Origin: Pseudescherichia sp031979925
Lineage (GTDB): Bacteria > Pseudomonadota > Gammaproteobacteria > Enterobacterales > Enterobacteriaceae
Reading direction: 5' to 3'
Assembly (NCBI RefSeq): GCF_031979925.1
Contig: NZ_DALZFB010000001.1
Span: forward strand, 496,001-560,000
DNA length: 64,000 nucleotides
Shown here: positions 8,319 through 16,565 of the stretch, one piece after another
How positions within the stretch are numbered: position 1 is the stretch's first letter
Layout of the letters: each line of letters begins with the position of its first letter
Position numbers and translations under genes: made by a program
The notes under the pieces: model-generated
Database searches by the model: none
Told to the model about the DNA's origin: nothing
The model's input: the letters and a program-made list of their open reading frames with translations, nothing else

Positions 8319-9974
8319 ATGAACCGCAGACGTTTTTTAAAATCTTCTATGATACTGGCCGCTGCGAGCGGGACATCAGGTCTCGCCTCGCTCTTTTCCC
8401 GCGCTGCCTTTGCAGCGGAACCCGGCATCGCCGATGGCCAGAGCCATCGTTTTGATTTCTCCAGCTTGCAGGCGACGGCACACGATCTGGCGCAAACTCC
8501 GTGGGGCGGCGCGCCGCGTGCGCTGCCCGAGACGCTGGCTACCCTGACGCCGCAGGCCTACAACAGCATTCAGTACGATGCAAAGCAGTCGCTATGGAAC
8601 AACGTTGAGGGACGCCAGCTTGACGTGCAGTTCTTCCACGTGGGGATGGGTTTCCGCCGCCGGGTACGCATGTTCTCGTTGGATTCGGGCACCCACCAGG
8701 CCCGTGAGATCCACTTCCGCCCGGAGCTGTTTAACTACCACGACGCCGGTGTTGATACCAAACAGCTGGAGGGGCAGAGCGATCTCGGCTTCGCCGGTTT
8801 CCGCGTCTTTAAGAAGCCGGAGCTGGCCCGTCGGGATATCGTCTCGTTCCTGGGCGCTAGCTACTTCCGCGCCGTCGACAGCACCTATCAGTACGGTCTC
8901 TCCGCACGCGGGGTAGCGGTCGACACCTTTACCGACACCCCGGAGGAGTTTCCGGACTTCACCTCGTTCTGGTTTGAAACGGCTAAGCCGTCGGATACCT
9001 CCTTCACCGTCTATGCACTGCTGGACAGCCCGAGCCTGACCGGCGCATATAAGTTCGTGATCCACTGCGAGCAGGACCAGGTGATCATGGAGGTGGATAA
9101 CCACCTGTACGCCCGTAAGGAGATCAAGCAGCTCGGGATCTCGCCGATGACCAGCATGTTCAGCTGCGGCAACAACGAGCGGCGCATGTGCGATACCATC
9201 CACCCACAGATCCACGACTCCGATCGGCTGGCGATGTGGCGGGGCAACGGGGAGTGGATCTGCCGCCCGCTCAATAACCCGCAGAAGCTACAGTTTAATG
9301 CCTTTGAAGATAGCAACCCGAAGGGCTTTGGCCTGCTGCAATTGGATCGCGATTTCTCCCACTATCAGGACGTGATGGGCTGGTACAACAAGCGCCCAAG
9401 CCTGTGGGTCGAGCCGCGTAACAGCTGGGGCAAGGGAAGCGTCAACCTGATGGAGATCCCCACCACTGGTGAGACGCTGGATAACATCGTCTGCTTCTGG
9501 CAGCCGGAAAAACCGGTCAAGGCCGGGGACAAGCTTGCTTTTCAGTATCGCCTTTACTGGAGCGCGCAGCCGCCGGTACGCTCACCGCTGGCCCGCGTGC
9601 TGGCAACCCGTACCGGTATGGGCGGCTTCCCGGAAGGATGGGCGCCCGGTGAGCACTATCCGCAGGTGTGGGCCCGTCGTTTCGCTATCGACTTTGCCGG
9701 AGGCAACATCAAAGAGGCCGCACCACGAGGCATTGAGCCAGTGATCACTCTTTCAAACGGCGAGGCGAAGCAGGTTGAGATCCTCTACGTGGAGCCGTTC
9801 GACGGCTACCGCATTCAGTTCGACTGGTATCCCACCAACGACTCCACCGATCCGGTAGAGATGCGCATGTTCCTGCGCTGCCAGGGCGAGGCGGTGAGCG
9901 AAACATGGCTCTATCAGTACTTCCCGCCTGCACCGGACAAACGGACCTACGTTGATGACCGCGTGATGCGCTAG
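8319..9974 (+). CDS. opgD: Glucan biosynthesis protein D (OpgD)
   Basis: A periplasmic protein that tailors the beta-1,2/beta-1,6 backbone of osmoregulated periplasmic glucans, 551 residues as in E. coli. It begins with a Tat signal, NRRRFLKSS, followed by a hydrophobic stretch and a probable cleavage site at SRAAFA-AE near residue 33. The mature part is the OpgG/OpgD family fold, with FFHVGMGFRRRVRMFS and the C-terminal block GYRIQFDWYPTNDSTDPVEMRMFLR. It is separated from ydcJ by 112 bases and probably has its own promoter. In E. coli the next gene is ydcH; here that gene is missing and a T6SS effector block begins. Confidence 0.95.
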   Translation: MNRRRFLKSSMILAAASGTSGLASLFSRAAFAAEPGIADGQSHRFDFSSLQATAHDLAQTPWGGAPRALPETLATLTPQAYNSIQYDAKQSLWNNVEGRQLDVQFFHVGMGFRRRVRMFSLDSGTHQAREIHFRPELFNYHDAGVDTKQLEGQSDLGFAGFRVFKKPELARRDIVSFLGASYFRAVDSTYQYGLSARGVAVDTFTDTPEEFPDFTSFWFETAKPSDTSFTVYALLDSPSLTGAYKFVIHCEQDQVIMEVDNHLYARKEIKQLGISPMTSMFSCGNNERRMCDTIHPQIHDSDRLAMWRGNGEWICRPLNNPQKLQFNAFEDSNPKGFGLLQLDRDFSHYQDVMGWYNKRPSLWVEPRNSWGKGSVNLMEIPTTGETLDNIVCFWQPEKPVKAGDKLAFQYRLYWSAQPPVRSPLARVLATRTGMGGFPEGWAPGEHYPQVWARRFAIDFAGGNIKEAAPRGIEPVITLSNGEAKQVEILYVEPFDGYRIQFDWYPTNDSTDPVEMRMFLRCQGEAVSETWLYQYFPPAPDKRTYVDDRVMR

Positions 9975-9981
9975 GTTAAAT

Positions 9982-10013
9982 ACCCCTCCGCTCGGTTAAA
10001 AGGGGGGAGGGGT
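9982..10013 (+). terminator. Hairpin after opgD, possible terminator
   Basis: Stem ACCCCTCC / GGAGGGGT with a 16-base loop, seven bases after the opgD stop. No T-run follows, so it may be an mRNA-end hairpin instead of an intrinsic terminator. Confidence 0.4.
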
Positions 10014-10075
10014 GTAAGCGTGAAATAGTGGGGGTGAGGTCAAATCGCGTAGTCCCTTACCGGTAGCTGTTAGCT

Positions 10076-11206
10076 TCAGTAGTAATAAAAATATTCATAT
10101 GCGTATTCATTCCACTGGTCCTGTGGCATAGGGATTTCCCCCTCTTTTCGTGGTATCCAGGCATTTTCTTTTTTCTTTTTCCTGCTCACCTTTCCAAGGT
10201 CATACTTATCGCCTCCCGGCAACTCTAGGGCTATAGCGATACGGCGATATAGTACAAAATGTACGCCATGCTCTTTTTTGGTATTGCGATAAATAGATAT
10301 TCCAAATGCCGTCGACAGCAGTACATACCAAAATATTGACCAGGGTAACCATGACATGCCAGCACAAAGGGCTATCAGAAGAGAAGGGATAAACAACACA
10401 CCGAAAGAACCAACGAAAGACATAGGAAGAGAATATAGCCAACCATTTGAATGACATTTTGGCGTAAGCGAGAGCGTTCGTTGTTCAGGATTCGCAATTG
10501 CGTATGTCAGATACTCCTCACTACTTGGCATCACCGCCATTTCCACGTAATCACCGGGGCAGATATTGGTCATTCCAAACCAGCCTGAAAAAATTTTACC
10601 GTTGATTTTTCCCTTGGTGTAAAGACAATTCACTTTATGCAACGATACGGAGTTGTTTACGGCGCTGCCAGAAAATGAGTTCGTAAGCATAGCTCCCACC
10701 ATCCCTTTGCTGTCCAGTTGCGCTTTAAATGCCTGCAAGTCGTTGGTTGTCATATAAGCCTGTGCGTCAAACCAGGCTCTGGCCTTGATAAACTCAACCT
10801 CTTCAATCACACCGCTGATTTTTATCAGTGGTTCCGGTGGCGGAAGGACGGGCATTGGCGGGAATTTGTCGATTTCGCTCGCCATAAAAACAAGCTCAAG
10901 ACTTTCATCATCAATATAGCTGTTGTGATAAAAGATCCCTTTTTCACTGAATTCCTCCTCCCGATTTGAAGCCAGATACTCCTCATGGGATTTCAAATTA
11001 TCAATCAGTCGGGAAGAACTGCTCTCCATATAGGATTTCAGGATTTTCAGATCACTATATCCCCTGGTTTCTCTGAAAATATTATCCCGCCACTGCTGTA
11101 ACGTCTCTTCCGGTTCCCGGCTAAGACGCTGTTGGGCATCCTCCAGAATTTCCTCCAGATCAACCCGTTTAAACCGGCGTAATGCTTCTGCTGAAGGTGT
11201 GGTCAT
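10076..11206 (-). CDS. Membrane protein linked to a T6SS effector (immunity or accessory protein candidate)
   Basis: A 376-residue protein without a signal peptide. Residues 1-110 are charged and helical. Residues 127-250 resemble the module of proteins annotated as putative type VI secretion system effector (LIKISGVIEEVEF, then GKIFSGWFGMTNICPGDYVEMAV). Two hydrophobic helices sit at about 261-283 and 286-306. A basic stretch (SRKKKKENAW) and a Tyr-rich tail ending YEYFYYY close the protein. It starts 17 bases after the effector C-terminal reading frame with AAAGGG upstream, so it is co-transcribed. In V. cholerae the gene after vasX encodes a membrane immunity protein (TsiV2). The position and two helices here suggest the same role, but I cannot show homology. 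Confidence 0.6.
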   Translation of the reverse strand: MTTPSAEALRRFKRVDLEEILEDAQQRLSREPEETLQQWRDNIFRETRGYSDLKILKSYMESSSSRLIDNLKSHEEYLASNREEEFSEKGIFYHNSYIDDESLELVFMASEIDKFPPMPVLPPPEPLIKISGVIEEVEFIKARAWFDAQAYMTTNDLQAFKAQLDSKGMVGAMLTNSFSGSAVNNSVSLHKVNCLYTKGKINGKIFSGWFGMTNICPGDYVEMAVMPSSEEYLTYAIANPEQRTLSLTPKCHSNGWLYSLPMSFVGSFGVLFIPSLLIALCAGMSWLPWSIFWYVLLSTAFGISIYRNTKKEHGVHFVLYRRIAIALELPGGDKYDLGKVSRKKKKENAWIPRKEGEIPMPQDQWNEYAYEYFYYY

Positions 11207-11223
11207 CGCTTAGCCCTTTATGC

Positions 11224-12600
11224 CTAATTATGAATCTGCTGCCAGGCCTGAACTTCAGCCTTCAGTTGTTTCAGCTTTTTTTCGTCCTCTTCCCGCTGCA
11301 ATTTTTCCGTCAGCGGCAGGCCAAATGTTTCATGTAAGGCTTTGACCAGTTGTTCTTCCTGCTCCTGGCAGACCTGCGTCCTACCTTTAGCCGTCATATC
11401 GCGCGGATTTTCTATATCTGATGAACTGCCAAAGACGCATTTTTCACACCAGTCCTGGAGATCGTTATCGGTGAAAATCGCAATAATAACGGGGGCTATG
11501 GCAATCAAAATCATGACTTCCCAGCTGGCTAATATTCCAATTCCACGTAATACAGTACTGAATAAAAACCTGGAACCAAGAGAAAGAGATTTTTTTTCAA
11601 CAATCTGAGTCAGCGCAGCCATAGCTCCCCGTTTTCCTAATAACTCAAGCAAACCTTCACTGCTCTGAATCGCAAACGCACCATCTGAGGCAACTTTAGC
11701 TCCAGTCAGCCACACTGCTTTCCAGCGAGCCTCCCCCTGCTTATCAAAACTTTCCAGCAACTCCCCCAAATCCGATACCACCGCCAGCGCAGCCGCAAAA
11801 CTGCCACAACAGTTTGCCCGTAGCTTCCATGTCGATAATTTTGCCCCCTGTGGCGGCATATTGCCGATAAGGCTGGCTGCTCCGCTCTGGCTGACCTTTG
11901 CCATAATGTCCAGACCGGGCAGGGCAACCTGGATACCGGCGCTGGCCGTAAACAGCGCCGCAGACATAAAGCCGCTGGCGGAGCCTTCGCCTTTCAGCGC
12001 TTCTTCTGACTGGTTTGAAAATTCCCACATATTAAGGAATGCGCCCAGCAGCTTGATGCGTGATACCTCGATATGACGCCGCCCTTTGGGAGAACGGAGC
12101 ATTTTTTGAAATTCATGAGCGTATTTATTGCTGATCGTTTCACGCAGAGTGCCGTTTGGATTATTAATATATTTATCAATCATCTCTCTTCTGAACTTCG
12201 TCGCTCCCTGCGGCCCTATATCCATCTGGCTGCTGAGCAACGCCTGGATCTGTTTCTCCTCGACTCCCGCATCTCTGGCAAACAGCCATTTGTAGAACAG
12301 CTCATTTGCGGTATCGAGATTCCTGCCCATCACGGTTTTATTAAAGACTTCGCTGGCAAACGTCGTCAGCCGACGATCGGCCCACGCCAGAATACGCCGC
12401 ACCAGCGATTGATTAGCGCTATTAGATTGTTGTTCCAGCACCTCCAGCGCCCGGTCGCAGGATTCGCCAAATTTGCCAAACGCTGACATAAAGCTGTTAA
12501 CCGTAGTGAGGATCGCCGGTTTGTCCGATTCCCTTACGGGCAGGTCTTTCTTTGCTGCCAGCTTGTTCATTTCATCCAGTACGGGTGACATCTCCCGCAT
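11224..12600 (-). CDS. C-terminal half of a VasX/BTH_I2691-type T6SS effector, split off by an in-frame TAG
   Basis: A 458-residue segment in exactly the same frame as the upstream effector reading frame. After the upstream TAG the codons read RSLFFNDPAL and then the first ATG of this segment. No convincing ribosome site precedes that ATG, or the ATG three codons later, so it probably evolved as part of one protein of about 939 residues. Hydrophobic stretches near the middle (GFMSAALFTASAGIQVALPG) and at about 345-375 (LRGIGILASWEVMILIAIAP) would form the membrane-inserting part expected of VasX-like pore formers. The end is a charged coiled-coil-like helix (KLQREEDEKKLKQLKAEVQAW). If the TAG is not suppressed the effector is probably inactive or only its N-terminal half is made. 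Confidence 0.7.
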   Translation of the reverse strand: MREMSPVLDEMNKLAAKKDLPVRESDKPAILTTVNSFMSAFGKFGESCDRALEVLEQQSNSANQSLVRRILAWADRRLTTFASEVFNKTVMGRNLDTANELFYKWLFARDAGVEEKQIQALLSSQMDIGPQGATKFRREMIDKYINNPNGTLRETISNKYAHEFQKMLRSPKGRRHIEVSRIKLLGAFLNMWEFSNQSEEALKGEGSASGFMSAALFTASAGIQVALPGLDIMAKVSQSGAASLIGNMPPQGAKLSTWKLRANCCGSFAAALAVVSDLGELLESFDKQGEARWKAVWLTGAKVASDGAFAIQSSEGLLELLGKRGAMAALTQIVEKKSLSLGSRFLFSTVLRGIGILASWEVMILIAIAPVIIAIFTDNDLQDWCEKCVFGSSSDIENPRDMTAKGRTQVCQEQEEQLVKALHETFGLPLTEKLQREEDEKKLKQLKAEVQAWQQIHN

Positions 12601-12630
12601 CAATGCCGGATCGTTAAAGAAGAGGCTGCG

Positions 12631-14043
12631 CTAGAAGAGGTTGGTTTTGTCTTTGGTGCTGTAAGCGTTGATCCAGGTTTGTATCAGCTGGCGGCCCGCA
12701 GGCACTATATTCAGCGATGCCACGGCGTAGCCGACGATTTCCCGGTAGTAGAGGTTATCTTCCACCCGGCTGCTGTTGTGATCCTGAATGCAGGTGATAA
12801 AGCGGCTGTCCCGCAGCCAGTCGATACGTAGCCCCGTCAGGGCACGGGTCTGTTTATCCAGCTCCTTACACAGCCTGTCGTAGGCATCCGTGAACTGCGC
12901 CAGTTTTCCCGGGACCAGCTTTGCGGTGTAAGTGCTCCAGTCGTAAGCAATGCCCTGATTTCTGGCCCAGGCATTTCCCTCGTTATAAAAGTGCTTAATC
13001 TGCCCGCGGCTGTACGTTCCGCCCATCGTGCGGTACAGCAGCTGTAAATCATCTTCACCGTGCGCTTTTGCATATTCAGCCTGCTGCGCGGTGGTCATCT
13101 GCTTCACCTGACTCTTCACGCCGTTAATGTTGCGCCAGGTCGCAAACTCCACGCTCAGCTCATCCAGATAGCACTGATGCGCCAGCGCCAGACTGTCGCC
13201 CCAGTGGGCCAGCTCATGGGTGATGCCCACAGGGTCCTGTAGCGCCAGCATCAGCGGCGATATGGCTTTGCCGGAACTCGCCTGGCAGCGGGAGTGCATC
13301 GCCTGCATGGAGCGTTCAGCCCGCCCGGCACGCTGACGGCTCCATGCATGGAAAGTGGTGTGCGGGTTCACGCTCTCCTGATAAAAGCCGTACTGACCGT
13401 CAATGAACGAACTCACCCGGTAAGTCGGTCGCTCTTCATCGCGCAGCAGGATGGGCGGCGTGGTCTGGTAATCCAGCACCGTATTCAGCGCCGCTTCGCT
13501 CGCCTGCACCAGCCCGTTCTCCTGGGCCAGGATGTGGCTGTTCCACTCGGCGGGCGTGATGTTCTGCATCCGCTTCGCACGGGCATCAGCATCGCGGGTG
13601 TATAAATCCAGCGCTTCGGCCTCCCAGGGCGCATGGGAAAACGCCACCCAGGTGTCGTATTTCAGCGCCTTTTCGCTGAGCGCCATATGCTCCAGGCTGG
13701 TAGCCTTATGAACAGGTCTTCCGCACGGCAGCGGGTTAAACACCGGCTGTGCGCCAAGCCCGGTTGTTCCATGGTAATAAAGGTCACCGTTTTCCGCCAT
13801 GCTCCAGCATTCCCAGTCAAATCCGGCATTTTCCGGTAACGCGCCCGTGTTATAGAACACGTAGATAAACCCCTGGCGCACGGTACGCAGGGCGTAGTGA
13901 TAGCCGCTGAGCGCCGGAAACGCAGTCTGCGGTGTGGCCCAGGCAGGTAACTGTTGGGTAATAGTGTCCGGGACGATGGCGTAGCGCAGCGGCATCAGCA
14001 CCGGTCCGGTTTTCTGGCAGATGGTGCAGGTTTGATTTGGCAT
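12631..14043 (-). CDS. N-terminal half of a VasX/BTH_I2691-type T6SS effector, ending at an in-frame TAG
   Basis: A 470-residue segment opening with the hallmark of the VasX N-terminal / BTH_I2691 family: Cys-x2-Cys (CTICQKTG), then PVLMPLRYAIVP and a YHYALRTVRQGFIYVFY block, which are the load-and-recognition region of these effectors. The ATG at 14043 is chosen because AAAGGA lies six bases upstream; an ATG two codons earlier abuts it. The frame stays open upstream to 14190 with no better site. The TAG at 12631-12633 follows KDKTNLF, and the same frame continues without further stops to 11224. No vgrG, hcp, PAAR or structural T6SS gene is present in the window, so delivery would depend on a system elsewhere. 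Confidence 0.75.
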   Translation of the reverse strand: MPNQTCTICQKTGPVLMPLRYAIVPDTITQQLPAWATPQTAFPALSGYHYALRTVRQGFIYVFYNTGALPENAGFDWECWSMAENGDLYYHGTTGLGAQPVFNPLPCGRPVHKATSLEHMALSEKALKYDTWVAFSHAPWEAEALDLYTRDADARAKRMQNITPAEWNSHILAQENGLVQASEAALNTVLDYQTTPPILLRDEERPTYRVSSFIDGQYGFYQESVNPHTTFHAWSRQRAGRAERSMQAMHSRCQASSGKAISPLMLALQDPVGITHELAHWGDSLALAHQCYLDELSVEFATWRNINGVKSQVKQMTTAQQAEYAKAHGEDDLQLLYRTMGGTYSRGQIKHFYNEGNAWARNQGIAYDWSTYTAKLVPGKLAQFTDAYDRLCKELDKQTRALTGLRIDWLRDSRFITCIQDHNSSRVEDNLYYREIVGYAVASLNIVPAGRQLIQTWINAYSTKDKTNLF

Positions 14044-14080
14044 ATTCATTCCTTTGAAAAGTAAATTTCGTTGTGTATTA

Positions 14081-14110
14081 CCATAACCCTCACCAAGAAT
14101 ATGGTTATGG
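14081..14110. repeat. Inverted repeat in the leader of the T6SS effector gene
   Basis: Arms CCATAACC (14081-14088) and GGTTATGG (14103-14110) are perfect reverse complements with a 14-base spacer, 38-67 bases upstream of the effector start. It could be an operator or a leader hairpin. Confidence 0.4.
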
Positions 14111-14315
14111 TTAAATTTTGGGCTGCCGCCTGGTGGGTCTACAATCAAAAATGCGTAACATTTTGTTTGTTGAATGCGGGTATTTGGCATTATGAGAGAG
14201 ATAAAACGCAGCTGTTTAGTCTTGAACCCTACAAATAAAAGGGGGAGATGAAGATTAGAATATGTTTCGAAGCGGAAATATGTTTTCCTAAACGAGGAAA
14301 TTTTAGGAGTTAATC

Positions 14316-14864
14316 ATGCAGACCAGCACGGATGAGATCATTCCCGTTAACGACGCGCTGAAGCTGTGCGCTATCAATGAGCGCTTCGTCAGCGAGTTGC
14401 ACCAGCTGGTGGTGAAGAACCGGGAGTGGCTCCAGCAGTCGCTGAACTGGCCCCAGTATGTCGCCAGCGAAGAGGACTCGCTGAAGAACGCCCAGAGTAA
14501 CATGATGCTGCATCAGCGTGGCTACGCCAAAATGTTCCTGATCATGCAGCAGGATACCATTGTAGGCGTGCTGTCGTTCAATGCCATCGAACCTCTGAAC
14601 AAGACCGCCTATATCGGCTACTGGCTGGATGAGGCGCATCAGGGGCAGGGCATCCTTTCCCAGTCGCTGGAGGCGTTTATTCAGCACTACGCCCGCAGCG
14701 GTGAAATCCGGCGCTTTGTGATCAAGTGCCGGGTGGATAACGCCGCCAGCAACCGGGTGGCCCAGCGCAGCGGTTTTGTGCTTGAGGGCTGCCTGAAAGA
14801 GGCGGAGTTCCTTAACGGGCGCTATGACGATCAAAACCTCTACGCGCGGATTATCGACGGCTAG
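14316..14864 (+). CDS. rimL: Ribosomal-protein L7/L12 serine N-acetyltransferase (RimL)
   Basis: A GNAT enzyme that acetylates the N-terminal Ser of ribosomal protein L12 to give L7. It has 182 residues against 179 in E. coli and is strongly similar throughout: NREWLQQSLNWPQYV near the N-terminus, the acetyl-CoA motif YWLDEAHQGQGILSQSLEA, and RFVIKCRVDNAASNRVAQRSGF. AGGAG sits six bases before the ATG. It converges on ydcK and the two stop codons overlap by four bases. The upstream gap to the effector leader (14191-14315) is AT-rich and would hold its promoter. Confidence 0.95.
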   Translation: MQTSTDEIIPVNDALKLCAINERFVSELHQLVVKNREWLQQSLNWPQYVASEEDSLKNAQSNMMLHQRGYAKMFLIMQQDTIVGVLSFNAIEPLNKTAYIGYWLDEAHQGQGILSQSLEAFIQHYARSGEIRRFVIKCRVDNAASNRVAQRSGFVLEGCLKEAEFLNGRYDDQNLYARIIDG

Positions 14865-15841
14865 TGCGATCCCAGCAGCGGCGTGCGGGTGATACGCTCC
14901 GCGCCGCTCATCACCTTCGGACCGCGCAGATGAATATACTCCTCTTCGAAAGCAATCACCGCCGCGTCGCCGCCAATCTCAATATGCGCCTCGATCAGCA
15001 GATTACCGCTGAGCTGCGCCCTCCCATAAACGAGAACAAAGTCGTCCAGCACTAGCGGCCCGCCGCTGAGCCGCGCCTCGCCACCGACCCGCACGTGGTG
15101 CTTAAGCACGCAGTTGCCTTCCACGACTGCATTCTCCGCCACCTGCGCGCTGTAGCGTAGGGTGGGTATGGCATCCTCGCCACGGCCAGCCACAATACGA
15201 GCGCGATCGTAGACCTTGGCGCAGTCGCAGACCCAGACGTCATTCTCCTCGTTGCCCTCCAGCAGCGCAAAGTCAAACACTTCAGCCCGATGCTCGACAA
15301 AGGCGTAGTTGACGATGGCATCGCCGTAAATCTGCGCCTGGTGCAGGATGCGAGAGTGGTTAACCGTGGCCCGGTCGTAGATGCGCAGGGTGGCATCGTT
15401 ATCAAGGGTGAGCCCGCGGGCGGCAATAATCTCGCTGCCGTTGAGGATCCGGGCGTCGTCACTCAGCACACATTCGCCGCTGACCCGCGACCGCTGCACC
15501 AGCACGTTGCCGCTGAGACGGGCACCCCGGCAGATATCCGATCCGTCCACCCAGGCATTGTCGCTTATCTCCACGCCGTCATAGATGGTGCAGGGCTGGC
15601 TGATGCGCGCGCTGTCGCGTATCCGGCTGCCGCCAAACACCATGCTGTTCTCATCGTAGATCCAGCAGCTACCCTGCTGGCTCAGCACCTGCTCATTTTC
15701 TACCCAGCCGCCCAGCGTGCCGGCCCGGATATCGTGAAAATCTTTAAGGGCGACGATCTGGCGCAGGGTAACGTACTTCTTCTCACCATTATCCTGATAG
15801 CTGAATGAGCGGCTGGCATCGCTCAGGCGATACTTGTTCAT
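14861..15841 (-). CDS. ydcK: YdcK, left-handed beta-helix (hexapeptide-repeat) protein
   Basis: A 326-residue protein collinear with E. coli YdcK, whose function is not established. From about residue 45 it is built of repeated short strands with small-hydrophobic periodicity (SGNVLVQRSRVSGECVLSDDARI and similar), the look of a parallel beta-helix like that of hexapeptide acyltransferases, but with no recognisable active site. The start MNKYRLSDAS at 15841 matches E. coli MTKYRLSEG, with CGGAAA nine bases upstream. The frame is open 13 codons further upstream but there is no homology there. It is divergent from tehB across 127 bases; in E. coli tehA occupies the position between ydcK and tehB. 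Confidence 0.9.
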   Translation of the reverse strand: MNKYRLSDASRSFSYQDNGEKKYVTLRQIVALKDFHDIRAGTLGGWVENEQVLSQQGSCWIYDENSMVFGGSRIRDSARISQPCTIYDGVEISDNAWVDGSDICRGARLSGNVLVQRSRVSGECVLSDDARILNGSEIIAARGLTLDNDATLRIYDRATVNHSRILHQAQIYGDAIVNYAFVEHRAEVFDFALLEGNEENDVWVCDCAKVYDRARIVAGRGEDAIPTLRYSAQVAENAVVEGNCVLKHHVRVGGEARLSGGPLVLDDFVLVYGRAQLSGNLLIEAHIEIGGDAAVIAFEEEYIHLRGPKVMSGAERITRTPLLGSH

Positions 15842-15968
15842 TATTGGTTTTCCGCGAATGGCCTCTGTTAAACGTAGCAAACTTTGTCGCTCTGGCTATT
15901 GCAAAGGAATTTCCATAAAATGCATTTAAAATATCATTTCAATTTTTTCCTCTTAGTAAGGATGTCCC

Positions 15969-16565
15969 ATGGCCCTGGTTGATGAGAACTACTTCACTGA
16001 AAAATATGGTCTGACTCGTACCCATTCTGAGGTGCTGGCTACGACGGCGCTGGTTCCGCCGGGCAAAACGCTCGATCTCGGCTGCGGAAACGGTCGCAAT
16101 AGCCTCTACCTTGCCGCAAATGGTTACAGTGTCACGGCGTGGGACAAAAACCCGCTGAGCATCGCCAATATCGAGCGTATCAAAGAGGCTGAGGGGCTGG
16201 AAAACCTTGAGATAGCTACTGTCGATCTCAACGCGCTGACTTTTGAAGGAGAGTATGACTTTATTCTCTCCACCGTGGTGATGATGTTCCTTGAGGCGCA
16301 GACCATCCCTGGCCTGATTGCCAATATGCAGCGTACCACCGTGCCGGGGGGCTATAACCTGATTGTTGCCGCGATGGATACCGAGGATTTTCCCTGCACG
16401 GTCGGCTTCCCATTTGCCTTTAAGGCCGGAGAGCTGGCGGAGTACTACAGCGGCTGGGAAGTGGTGAAATACAATGAAGACGTCGGTGAGCTACACCGCA
16501 CCGACGCCAATGGCAACCGCATCAAGCTGCGCTTTGCCACGCTGCTGGCCCGCAAACCCGCTTAG
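15969..16565 (+). CDS. tehB: Tellurite methyltransferase TehB
   Basis: SAM-dependent methyltransferase of 198 residues (E. coli 197) that acts on tellurite and selenite. The SAM-binding motif is TLDLGCGNGRNSLYLAANGY near residues 34-53, followed by the conserved DFILSTVVMMFLEAQTIPGL and VGELHRTDANGNRIKLRFATLLARK at the C-terminus. AAGGA is placed seven bases before the ATG. The membrane partner gene tehA, which precedes tehB in E. coli, is absent here: only 127 bases separate tehB from ydcK. The stop overlaps that of the convergent peptidase gene by three bases. Confidence 0.94.
   Translation: MALVDENYFTEKYGLTRTHSEVLATTALVPPGKTLDLGCGNGRNSLYLAANGYSVTAWDKNPLSIANIERIKEAEGLENLEIATVDLNALTFEGEYDFILSTVVMMFLEAQTIPGLIANMQRTTVPGGYNLIVAAMDTEDFPCTVGFPFAFKAGELAEYYSGWEVVKYNEDVGELHRTDANGNRIKLRFATLLARKPA

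Noticed and set aside
11224..12603. Treating the effector C-terminal half as an independent gene
   Set aside because: It is in frame with the upstream half, has no ribosome site, and the family is normally one polypeptide. It is listed as a split part.
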